Below, piece by piece: positions 1 through 7,366 of a DNA stretch of 33,760 nucleotides. Position 1 is the first letter of the stretch, and every line of letters begins with the position of its first letter. The translations under genes and the position numbers were made by a program. Below the pieces are notes generated by a model. The model ran no database searches. It was not told the DNA's origin and saw only the letters and a program-made list of their open reading frames with translations. The stretch is from an uncultured Flammeovirgaceae bacterium (GTDB lineage Bacteria > Bacteroidota > Bacteroidia > Cytophagales > Cyclobacteriaceae), in contig CAKZYA010000039.1 of assembly GCA_937883755.1 (NCBI GenBank), positions 1 through 33,760 of the forward strand, in the 5' to 3' direction.

Positions 1-383
<383 letters not shown>

Positions 384-641
384 ATGGGATCCATTGCTAT
401 ACCTCTTCCATCGGCTAGTGGCCACCAAGACATTGAAGTAGACATTCGCGTGAACGGAAAACTTCAACAGCAAAATTACCGAGTGGAAGTTTTTTACTGG
501 AAAGATTGTTACCATCGCCACAATCGGGCGGAGTGCATCCGGGAAATTCTGAATGGCTACGATAAAAGCTGGCAACTGTACTACATCGGTATGCCAACCG
601 AGGAGTACGTACCTATTACTTTTATGAAGCGTAGCGCTTAA
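384..641 (+). CDS. small conserved-looking protein of unknown function (85 aa)
   Basis: An 85-residue soluble protein starting at ATG 384, with no signal peptide or membrane segment. It has a composition typical of a real folded protein, mixing charged and aromatic residues (WKDCYH, IREILNGYDKSWQLYYIG, MPTEEYVPITF). It resembles small hypothetical proteins of Bacteroidota that begin MGSIAIPLPSASG, but this is from memory and no function is known. Two residues (Cys and His in the KDCYHRHNRAEC segment) could bind metal, but this is speculation. It ends two bases before the stop of the convergent glutaredoxin-like gene, a tight packing that supports both ends. A 91-residue frame on the other strand at 300-575 is considered a shadow. 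Confidence 0.65.
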   Translation: MGSIAIPLPSASGHQDIEVDIRVNGKLQQQNYRVEVFYWKDCYHRHNRAECIREILNGYDKSWQLYYIGMPTEEYVPITFMKRSA

Positions 642-643
642 TT

Positions 644-898
644 CTACAGAAGCTTTTTCTGCTTTAGCACGTCGCGCAGTTCACCCATACCAGGGTTTTT
701 CAACCAGGTATCGTCAATCTCCAGTACCGGGAATTTTAATTTTCCTTCGTATTGGTTGCGTACTCGTTGGGCAGCCTCTTCGTCTTCTTCTACATTACGG
801 TAAGTGAAATCGACCCACTCCCGTTGGAGAAAATTCTTAAAGCCACTGGTTTTTAAACACCAGTCGGCACCATATAATACAGGTTGGGAATCACTCAT
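644..898 (-). CDS. monothiol glutaredoxin-like protein
   Basis: An 84-residue thioredoxin-fold protein of glutaredoxin size. The N-terminal strand and active-site turn read VLYGADWCLKTSGFKNFL, with one cysteine (Cys14) in a WCLKT motif in place of CPYC or CGFS. The cis-proline motif is visible as KFPVLEIDD near residues 55-63. With one active-site cysteine it probably works through glutathione mixed disulfides or as a thiol carrier, not as a classical dithiol reductase. Its start ATG overlaps the stop of the upstream antiporter gene by four bases (ATGA at 895-898 on the minus strand), so the two are translationally coupled. The pairing suggests a redox link to cation efflux, which is inference. 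Confidence 0.85.
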   Translation of the reverse strand: MSDSQPVLYGADWCLKTSGFKNFLQREWVDFTYRNVEEDEEAAQRVRNQYEGKLKFPVLEIDDTWLKNPGMGELRDVLKQKKLL

Positions 899-2091
899 TG
901 CACCACTTTTTTAGGAGTAGGAAATATACTAGCTAATTGGGCTGCATTGGCAATAATGAATGGAGCTACGGCCATGGTTAAAATAGATACAGCTAAAAAT
1001 ACTTGATAGTTGTTATCAGAAATTAGTTCATTATCTAACCCGGTTTTAGCCAGAATGAACGAGAACTCTCCGATTTGAGCCAGCCCGAATCCAACCATTA
1101 GCGAGTTCTGAACCGAGATCCTAAGTGCTCGGGATGCCAAAAACCCAGCCATAATCTTAACCAGTACAATAAATACAAACCAGAAAGCAATGGCCGCTGG
1201 CTCAGTCATAAATACGCGGTAATCGAGCAACATCCCCATCGATATGAAGAAAAAGCTAATGAACACATAGCGAAAAGGCAGAATACAGGAAATCGCCAAA
1301 TGATTGTAATCTGTTTCGGCAATAATAAGTCCGGCAATAAACGCCCCCAGTGCCAGCGAAAGGCCCATTTGCTGAGTAAGTAACGTGATGCACAGCACTA
1401 CCAGAATGGTGGCAATGAGAAAAACCTCCTGATTACGAGCCCGCATTACTTCTTTAAAGAAACGGGGAATGATAAACTTAGCTAAGACCCACGCCACCAG
1501 CGCAATACCAGCTAATTTACCCACTAGTATTAAAATAGTCATTATTCCCCCTTCGCTCTTACCAGCAATAATAGGGGTGAATAACATCAGCGGCACGATG
1601 GCAATATCTTGAAACAGCAGCATAGCCAGGATGGCTTTACCGTGCGGGGTGTTGATCTCCATCCGGTCTTGCAGCAGTTTAATTACAATAGCGGTACTAC
1701 TGAGAGCGGTGACAAACCCCCAGAACACAGCTTCAGGCAACGCTCGATCCATTCCCATCATTAGAATAGCAGTAATACCGATGGTAAATACTACCTGCAA
1801 CAACCCACCGAGCAGTACATAGCGTTTGATCTTCATCAGGTTACTAAAGGAAAACTCTAGTCCTACCGTAAACAGCAGAAGGATGACCCCAATCTCAGCG
1901 AAGATTTCAACATCATGGGTGTTTTTGAGTAAATCTAGAGTACTAGGCCCTACCAAAATACCAGTAACTAGGTAGCCAATGATGTAAGGTATCTTAAGTA
2001 GGTTGCATAGCATGACAATAACTACTGCCACCGCAAATAGGATGGCAATATCAGTCAGCATAGGAATTTCGGTGACAGCAGCAAAAATCAT
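895..2091 (-). CDS. Kef-type (CPA2) cation:proton antiporter, membrane domain only
   Basis: A 398-residue, very hydrophobic protein of the Na+/H+ exchanger family (PF00999), with roughly twelve membrane segments. Family signatures include the GYLVTGILVGP segment near residues 39-49, the EIGVILLLFTVGLEFS segment, and the ALGAFIAGLIIAETDY segment. KefB/KefC proteins normally carry a cytoplasmic RCK/TrkA-N domain after the membrane part. Here the protein ends after the last helix with ASIFPTPKKVVQ, so the regulatory domain is absent. Start ATG 2091 is used here; an internal ATG at 2061 (MLTDIAILF) is also credible. The downstream glutaredoxin-like gene overlaps by four bases. It probably exchanges K+ or Na+ for H+; the ion cannot be told from sequence. 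Confidence 0.9.
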   Translation of the reverse strand: MIFAAVTEIPMLTDIAILFAVAVVIVMLCNLLKIPYIIGYLVTGILVGPSTLDLLKNTHDVEIFAEIGVILLLFTVGLEFSFSNLMKIKRYVLLGGLLQVVFTIGITAILMMGMDRALPEAVFWGFVTALSSTAIVIKLLQDRMEINTPHGKAILAMLLFQDIAIVPLMLFTPIIAGKSEGGIMTILILVGKLAGIALVAWVLAKFIIPRFFKEVMRARNQEVFLIATILVVLCITLLTQQMGLSLALGAFIAGLIIAETDYNHLAISCILPFRYVFISFFFISMGMLLDYRVFMTEPAAIAFWFVFIVLVKIMAGFLASRALRISVQNSLMVGFGLAQIGEFSFILAKTGLDNELISDNNYQVFLAVSILTMAVAPFIIANAAQLASIFPTPKKVVQ

Positions 2092-2396
2092 AGGTTAGAA
2101 TATTTTCAGTAGTTAGTACGAAAGATTTCCTAAGGTGTTTTCGACCCCTTTATCTTGATCAAACTCTTTAGTGCTGTCAATATACTAATGAACCATTTAA
2201 GGAGCCGAAAGATATGGTCAACTTTTCATTATAATTGATAGTATTCACCTTCCCTACTGACTTATTTTTCACCTACTCTTTATCCCTCTGATTACGGGAT
2301 TTTCAATACACGCTTAGACAAATAAGCTGGTTGATTTGCAGGAACAATCACTTTTTATCACTTTTCAAAATTATTTTAACCCTAACGTACCTGATC
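2092..2396. other. divergent intergenic region, nothing specific seen
   Basis: This 305-base AT-rich gap separates the divergent antiporter and DUF2911-TPR genes and must hold both promoters. No TAnnTTTG box, hairpin or array could be assigned with confidence. An in-frame TTG at 2331 would extend the DUF2911 gene but would put about 22 residues ahead of a normal signal peptide, so it is not used. Confidence 0.5.
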
Positions 2397-3542
2397 ATGA
2401 ACCGTAACATTTACCTACTGGCGGCAATCTGTTTTCTAAGTAGCAGTATTTTTGCCCAATCAATCACCCTTCCCCCGAGTGGTAGCAATCAAAAAAGTGA
2501 GGTAACTCAGTACATTGGAGCACTAGCTAAAGTCACTATTGCTTACAGTAGTCCTGATGTTACTTCCCCTACCGGCGACGATCGTACCGGACAAATTTGG
2601 GGGCAAGTGGTGCCCTACGGGCTTAACAATCTAGGCTTTGGTCCGGCTACTGCAGCTCCCTGGCGAGCAGGCGCTAACGAGAATACTACAATTACCTTTT
2701 CACACGATATGCTAGTAGAAGGAAAACCTATTGCCGCTGGCACCTATGGCTTACACATGATTGTAGAAGAAAATGAACCCTGGACACTAATTCTTTCCAA
2801 AAATGCTTCCGCCTGGGGTAGCTACTTCTATGATGAAAAAGATGACGCTCTTCGGGCAGAAGTAAAACCAGCCGAAAGCGAGTTTCACGAATGGCTTACT
2901 TACGAATTCATCGATCGCCGGCCTGATCAAACTACGGTAGCTCTGATGTGGGAAAATAAAAAAATACCTTTCACCATTGAAGTACCGAATGCAACCGCCT
3001 TGTATTTGGATAATATGCAACAGGAGCTTCAATCTACCGCCGGATTTAACTGGCAGGGCTGGAGCCAGGCCGCTAATTTTGCTCTTCAAAATGATACTTT
3101 ATTAGAGGAGGCTTTAACCTGGGCTGAAACTGCAATCAGTGCGCCTTTTGTTGGTCAAGAGAACTTCAATACCCTACAAACTAAAGGTCGAGTTCTGGAT
3201 AAGCTAGGTCGTAGCGAGGAAGCTGAAACTATGCTAATGCAAGCGATTAATCACCCCACTGCCGGACCATTACAAATTCATGGTTACGGACGGCAATTGT
3301 TGACCCAAGGTGAAACTAAGAAAGCACTGGAGGTATTCCAACTCAATGCTGAGAAGCACCCTGATATCTGGCCGGTAAATGTTGGCTTAGCCCGGGGATA
3401 CTCTGCCACAGGCGACTACAAAAAAGCGTTGAAGTACGCTAAACTGGCTCACGAAGAAGCTCCCGACACACTGAACAAAGACAATTTGCAAGCCGCTATT
3501 GAGGTACTAGAGCAAGGTGAAGACTTTAACCAGTCTAATTGA
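2397..3542 (+). CDS. secreted DUF2911 protein with C-terminal TPR repeats
   Basis: A 381-residue exported protein. Starting at ATG 2397 gives a clean signal peptide (MNRNIYLLAAICFLSSSIFAQ) with predicted cleavage after AQ. The following ~165 residues match DUF2911: the VTIAYSSPDV segment, the GQIWGQVVPYG turn, the WRAGANENTTITFSHD motif, and KPIAAGTYGLHMI with WTLILSKNASAWGSYFYDE. The last ~170 residues form helix-turn-helix repeats of TPR type, with alternating Ala/Leu/Tyr helices such as GDYKKALKYAKLAHEEAP. Function is unknown; DUF2911 proteins are common periplasmic or surface proteins of Bacteroidota. A shorter paralogue without TPRs lies at 16266-16802. Its 3' end faces a long hairpin-rich non-coding region. 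Confidence 0.88.
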   Translation: MNRNIYLLAAICFLSSSIFAQSITLPPSGSNQKSEVTQYIGALAKVTIAYSSPDVTSPTGDDRTGQIWGQVVPYGLNNLGFGPATAAPWRAGANENTTITFSHDMLVEGKPIAAGTYGLHMIVEENEPWTLILSKNASAWGSYFYDEKDDALRAEVKPAESEFHEWLTYEFIDRRPDQTTVALMWENKKIPFTIEVPNATALYLDNMQQELQSTAGFNWQGWSQAANFALQNDTLLEEALTWAETAISAPFVGQENFNTLQTKGRVLDKLGRSEEAETMLMQAINHPTAGPLQIHGYGRQLLTQGETKKALEVFQLNAEKHPDIWPVNVGLARGYSATGDYKKALKYAKLAHEEAPDTLNKDNLQAAIEVLEQGEDFNQSN

Positions 3543-3560
3543 TCGTTGTAATAGAATATT

Positions 3561-3675
3561 AATTTAGGGGTATTTTCCCAGGACGAGCGACAGCGAATTC
3601 TGGAGCCTCCTGCTTGAGATGCCAGAATTTGCTGTCGCTCGTCCGTCAAGAGTATTTATATTTTATCCCTAAATT
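3561..3675. repeat. nested long inverted repeat
   Basis: Two 23-base arms at 3581-3603 and 3622-3644 are complementary except for one base, separated by an 18-base loop. They contain GACGAGCGACAGC and its complement. An outer pair, AATTTAGGG at 3561-3569 and CCCTAAATT at 3667-3675, flanks them. The stem is longer than a usual terminator. It lies 19 bases after a stop codon and could end transcription, but the outer arms also resemble a small non-coding mobile or REP-like element. Confidence 0.9.
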
Positions 3676-3741
3676 ATTTTACTACTATAGATAGCAATTA
3701 TTGATTGCTTACGATACTTAATCTCGAGACAAGTTCAGCAT

Positions 3742-3781
3742 AATCAGCACTCCCCATTCCTAGGAATGGGGAGTGCTGATT
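3742..3781. repeat. perfect 40-bp palindrome
   Basis: All 20 bases on the left (beginning AATCAGCACTCCCC) are exactly complementary to the 20 on the right (ending GGGGAGTGCTGATT), centred on CCTAGG at 3759-3764 with no loop. It could extrude as a cruciform or fold in RNA from either strand. It sits between convergent genes, where a bidirectional terminator would fit, but no T-tract follows on either side. Confidence 0.95.
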
Positions 3782-3833
3782 CTTACTAATGAACAATCCC
3801 AGGGTAGAGCTCCGAGGAATACTCTCAATTAAA

Positions 3834-3864
3834 TCCCCCTGCACCCCATTTTCCATAAGGGGGA
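3834..3864. repeat. short inverted repeat (TCCCCCT / AGGGGGA)
   Basis: The arms TCCCCCT at 3834-3840 and AGGGGGA at 3858-3864 enclose 17 bases. It is the third inverted repeat in the same intergenic gap and is weaker than the other two. Confidence 0.6.
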
Positions 3865-4029
3865 AATAGTCAACGGGCAGACTAAGTTCACTCTGTGGAC
3901 GAAATAGACCTAATCATCCTTTCCCCGCGCCGCGTGGGCTTAGAAAAAAGACTACTGTAAAATAGGACTGGGAGATTTCTCCGTGATTTTACTATAGGAA
4001 GTGCACTAATCAACCAATATTGGGATAAA

Positions 4030-4923
4030 TCACTTAAGCTCGGCCTTCAATTGGTCAAGTCCCTTCAGATTTTGTACTAAGACTTCTTTTACATCCTGTT
4101 CATCCTGATGGCCAATAACCCCGATAGGACCTTGGTAGTTACTGTTTTGAATAGCTTGCATCATCGCTAATTCTTCGGTACCATCTCCTAGTGCCAGTAT
4201 TTTCTCTCCCTCTCTCACCATACCGTTGAGATTAATACACAGTAAATGATCTTGCATCTTCTCTAACAGTGCCGGAAATTCATCAATTTCATGGTGAGCG
4301 TGATGAAAATTGTAAACCATTCCTAAGTGATCATCACCTAGCGAATCAATAATTGCTAACTGATTCATTGGATTACCAAACCAATCGCCGTGATTATACA
4401 TACCTAACGTACACCCCTGCTGCTTAGCCCGTTCTCTAAAATCAGCAATAAAGGCAATGGTGCGCTGACGTTTTTCTTCATCAGATAATCCTTCAAAAAA
4501 TTGGGGTGAGAACGAAAACCAGCATTCAGTTTGTACATTATTAGCTACTATCTTGTCCCACAGGGCTTCATTGTCCTCACCTAAGTAACCTACTGAATCC
4601 TGATCAATCCAAAACCAAACTGACTGGAGATCGATGTTGTATTTATCTAGCATCTCAAGTTCGGTCTCAAAAGTGGGCAAATGTTTCTTACGCCAATCGT
4701 AGGCCAGCTGAGAAATACCTAGCTCCTGTAGCATCGCTGCCCGCTCTTCGGGGCTGCGCTCCTTACTGTCAAACGGCACAATACACCAAGCCACCAGATT
4801 TGATTTGTCAAATAAGAAAGAAGCATTTTCAGTTTGGTTACTTTCTTTAGGAGCACAGGAAAACATCGCACTCAGTCCTAGCAGCACGAGCAGAGTGGTT
4901 TTAATATTCATAGCTTTTATCAT
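4030..4923 (-). CDS. sugar phosphate isomerase/epimerase-like TIM-barrel lipoprotein
   Basis: A 297-residue protein of the xylose-isomerase-like TIM-barrel superfamily. The N-terminus is a lipoprotein signal (LVLLGLSAMFSCAPKES), placing it outside the inner membrane. Barrel features follow: ISQLAYDWRKKH, DLQSVWFWIDQDS, CTLGMYNHGDWFGNP, LGMVYNFHHAHHEIDEFP and YQGPIGVIGHQDE, with His, Asp and Glu at strand ends suited to metal binding. Related Bacteroidota proteins are annotated as sugar phosphate isomerases/epimerases, but the substrate is unknown. Its start overlaps the stop of the propeller gene by four bases (4920-4923), which supports coupling. A second ATG at 4911 gives a shorter signal peptide and is equally possible. 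Confidence 0.85.
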   Translation of the reverse strand: MIKAMNIKTTLLVLLGLSAMFSCAPKESNQTENASFLFDKSNLVAWCIVPFDSKERSPEERAAMLQELGISQLAYDWRKKHLPTFETELEMLDKYNIDLQSVWFWIDQDSVGYLGEDNEALWDKIVANNVQTECWFSFSPQFFEGLSDEEKRQRTIAFIADFRERAKQQGCTLGMYNHGDWFGNPMNQLAIIDSLGDDHLGMVYNFHHAHHEIDEFPALLEKMQDHLLCINLNGMVREGEKILALGDGTEELAMMQAIQNSNYQGPIGVIGHQDEQDVKEVLVQNLKGLDQLKAELK

Positions 4924-6089
4924 GGTTGGTATCCTTCGTTATAAAATACACTTAATCCATCTTTTCCAGCTACGGCGATATCATTTCTTCCGTCACCGTT
5001 CAGGTCAGCTACAGTCATAAAAAGCCCAGCCCCTTTACCCACTCCCAATGAGCCATAACTAATGGTATGCTTAGTAAACGACTCCCCGTTCCATTGAAAG
5101 TAGTACAACCCGAGCGGATCACCCGAGCCAGGATCACGACCGTTATGCGCCCGGAAACGTTTTCCGGTAATCAGTTCGGGTTGACCGTCACCCGTTACAT
5201 CTTCCCAAGCCATCGTATGGAATTGCGCGTTATAGGGATCAATCGGGTGAGCAATCCAGCTTCGTTGTCCGCTTTCATCTGAGCTTTGCTCGTACCAGAC
5301 TAAACCATAGCCATGCCCCTGCCCAACAATTAGATCATTTTTACCATCATCATTCACATCTACAACCAAGATCGGTACACTAGCTGAGCCTAATGATAGT
5401 TCACGGTGCATTTTCCACTCACCCGAGAAAGGGTCACCTGGAGCTTCATACCATTGTTCATTACTGATTAGGTCTCCTCGGCCATCGCCGTTAATATCCC
5501 CAAAGCCCAGTCCATGTCCCTGTTCTGGTCCTACTTCGTAACGGGCAAACTTACCATCTTCCAGCTGATAGAACTTAAGTTCCTTTCCGGGATTGTTCGG
5601 CACAATTTCCGGTTGTCCATCACCATCAATATCCCAGGCCTGAGCGCATTCTACCGGGCCAGTAGAATCAATAAGGTGCTCTTTCCACATTTCATTACTA
5701 CCCGGGTTTTCCCGCCATAGCATGGTCTGATCGCCCCAACTTCCGGTGATAACATCTAAGCGACCATCATCATTAACATCCATCGGAATGCTGGCAAAGT
5801 CGTTATAATATTCCCCCCCACCCCAGCGAGCTACATTGGTAATAAAATGACGGTGCTGGAAGTTTGGCCCTTCGTACCAAAATGCGCCGGACACTAAGTC
5901 TAATGTATCATCCCCATTTACATCAAATGCACCCACTGCTTCGTAGCTTTCCATAGCGATATTCTTTTGGTGAAACTGTACAGGCTTTTCAGGAGGACTC
6001 TCAGCTTGGCTCAGCACCTCTAGTGGCATAGAGCAACACAACAAATAGAGTAGCCGACGAACTAAGTAGTGATAATCAAAAGTTAGCAT
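4920..6089 (-). CDS. secreted seven-bladed FG-GAP/VCBS propeller protein
   Basis: A 389-residue exported protein with an N-terminal hydrophobic signal (RRLLYLLCCSMPLEVLSQ) and seven Ca2+-binding loops of DxxxDGxxD type. These fall near residues 56-65, 104-113, 153-162, 198-207, 244-253, 297-306 and 362-371 (for example DIDGDGQPEI and DLNGDGRNDI). Seven evenly spaced loops fit a single complete seven-bladed beta-propeller. Several loops are followed by a WYE or FWYEGP blade motif. Such proteins in Bacteroidota often bind glycans or are linked to polysaccharide use. It is the first gene of a two-gene operon with the TIM-barrel lipoprotein. No partner enzyme beyond that is nearby, and its ligand is unknown. 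Confidence 0.88.
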   Translation of the reverse strand: MLTFDYHYLVRRLLYLLCCSMPLEVLSQAESPPEKPVQFHQKNIAMESYEAVGAFDVNGDDTLDLVSGAFWYEGPNFQHRHFITNVARWGGGEYYNDFASIPMDVNDDGRLDVITGSWGDQTMLWRENPGSNEMWKEHLIDSTGPVECAQAWDIDGDGQPEIVPNNPGKELKFYQLEDGKFARYEVGPEQGHGLGFGDINGDGRGDLISNEQWYEAPGDPFSGEWKMHRELSLGSASVPILVVDVNDDGKNDLIVGQGHGYGLVWYEQSSDESGQRSWIAHPIDPYNAQFHTMAWEDVTGDGQPELITGKRFRAHNGRDPGSGDPLGLYYFQWNGESFTKHTISYGSLGVGKGAGLFMTVADLNGDGRNDIAVAGKDGLSVFYNEGYQP

Positions 6090-6384
6090 CAGGGTTGCAA
6101 CTTAGGTGGATAGGTCAAAGGTTTTGCAATTTGAAAATAGCTGGTTAGCAGTAACCGTAAATCTACGAAACTTCTCGGAAAGCTTAGCTGAGAAAACCTA
6201 CGTAACCAAGTAGTGCTCTTAATTAAACTCTTCTGCTACCAAAAGTGCTACTTCAGCAAACCAGACTGAACGACTTAAAACTTCTATCTACCGCGAGAAA
6301 ATAATCACTCGTCGATAATAATTAGGCAATCCCCTGTAAATATCTCATTTTTAGACGACTTCACACCAACTAACCTTTATAAGC

Positions 6385-7200
6385 ATGGAAAATTACCAAG
6401 ATCAGCTTGATCAGGCCTATAACTTGATCATTGAATACACTCCTAGACTATTATTAGCCATTATCACGCTCATTATCGGCTTATGGATTATCAACCGGAT
6501 TACCGGGCTACTCCGTAAAACACTTAATAAACAATCGTACGACCCAAGCCTGATTAAATTCTTAATGAGCTTATTGAGTTGGACACTCAAGCTTTTGCTC
6601 TTCATTAGTGTAGCGGGAATGGTAGGTATTGCAACTACCTCTTTCGTAGCAGTACTCGGGGCGGCTGGTTTAGCCATTGGATTAGCTCTACAAGGAACAC
6701 TAGCCAACTTTGCAGGTGGGGCACTTATTATGATTTTCCGCCCTTATCGGGTTGGTGACCTGATAGAGACTGAAGGGCATTTGGGGGTAGTGAGAGATAT
6801 TCAGATCTTTACTACCATTCTTAGCTCGCCTGAAAGCAAGACGATTATTATTCCTAATGGGGCAATTTCTAACGGTAGCATAGTAAATTACACTGCACTG
6901 GGAGTTATCCGAGTAGACCTAACCGTGGGCATTTCTTACGGAGCAGATATTGACCAAGCGAAGAATATTCTTTTGGAACTTATGAAAAAGGATAGTCGAG
7001 TTTTATCCGACCCCGCTCCATTTGTAGGAGTACAGGAATTAGGCGATAGTTCGGTTAACTTAGCAGTACGCCCTCATTGCAATCCGGCAGATTACTGGGA
7101 CGTATACTTTGATACGCTCGAAAATTCTAAAAAAGCACTGGATGCTAATGATATAGAGATTCCGTTTCCTCAGATAGACGTTCATCTTGACGGAAAATAA
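6385..7200 (+). CDS. small-conductance mechanosensitive channel (MscS family)
   Basis: A 271-residue MscS protein with membrane segments near residues 19-39, 60-82 and 86-115. The third segment carries the pore-lining Gly/Ala pattern (LGAAGLAIGLALQGTLANFAGG) followed by the FRPYRVGDLIE signature of the beta domain. The TIIIPNGAISNGSIVNYT segment is the conserved PN motif. Length matches the minimal three-TM MscS class (E. coli MscS is 286 residues). It opens on membrane tension to release solutes during hypo-osmotic shock. It stands alone, followed 39 bases later by a GC-rich hairpin. Confidence 0.95.
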   Translation: MENYQDQLDQAYNLIIEYTPRLLLAIITLIIGLWIINRITGLLRKTLNKQSYDPSLIKFLMSLLSWTLKLLLFISVAGMVGIATTSFVAVLGAAGLAIGLALQGTLANFAGGALIMIFRPYRVGDLIETEGHLGVVRDIQIFTTILSSPESKTIIIPNGAISNGSIVNYTALGVIRVDLTVGISYGADIDQAKNILLELMKKDSRVLSDPAPFVGVQELGDSSVNLAVRPHCNPADYWDVYFDTLENSKKALDANDIEIPFPQIDVHLDGK

Positions 7201-7239
7201 GCTAGCTACTTCATGATGTATATTTGGTGTCGCTTATTA

Positions 7240-7263
7240 AACAGCCGGGCTAACCCGGCTGTT
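7240..7263 (+). terminator. stem-loop after the MscS gene
   Basis: AACAGCCGGG and CCCGGCTGTT form a perfect 10-bp stem around a CTAA loop, 39 bases past the mscS stop. No T-run follows, so it is either a weak or factor-assisted terminator or an mRNA 3' end protector. Confidence 0.6.
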
Positions 7264-7366
7264 GCCGTTACAACCCTTTGCGAACCCAATAGAAAGGTAA
7301 CTTGTAAATGGCAAATAATACAAGTAGATTACTATTACCACTACTAACCTTATTTCGCTACTATCA

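Larger units (their letters stand above)
3543..4029. other. 487-base non-coding region between convergent genes
   Basis: No credible coding frame is present. The left half holds three inverted repeats, listed separately. The stretch 3866-4029 shows nothing recognisable. The size is unusual for a gap between convergent genes, most of which are under 100 bases in this window. Confidence 0.75.
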
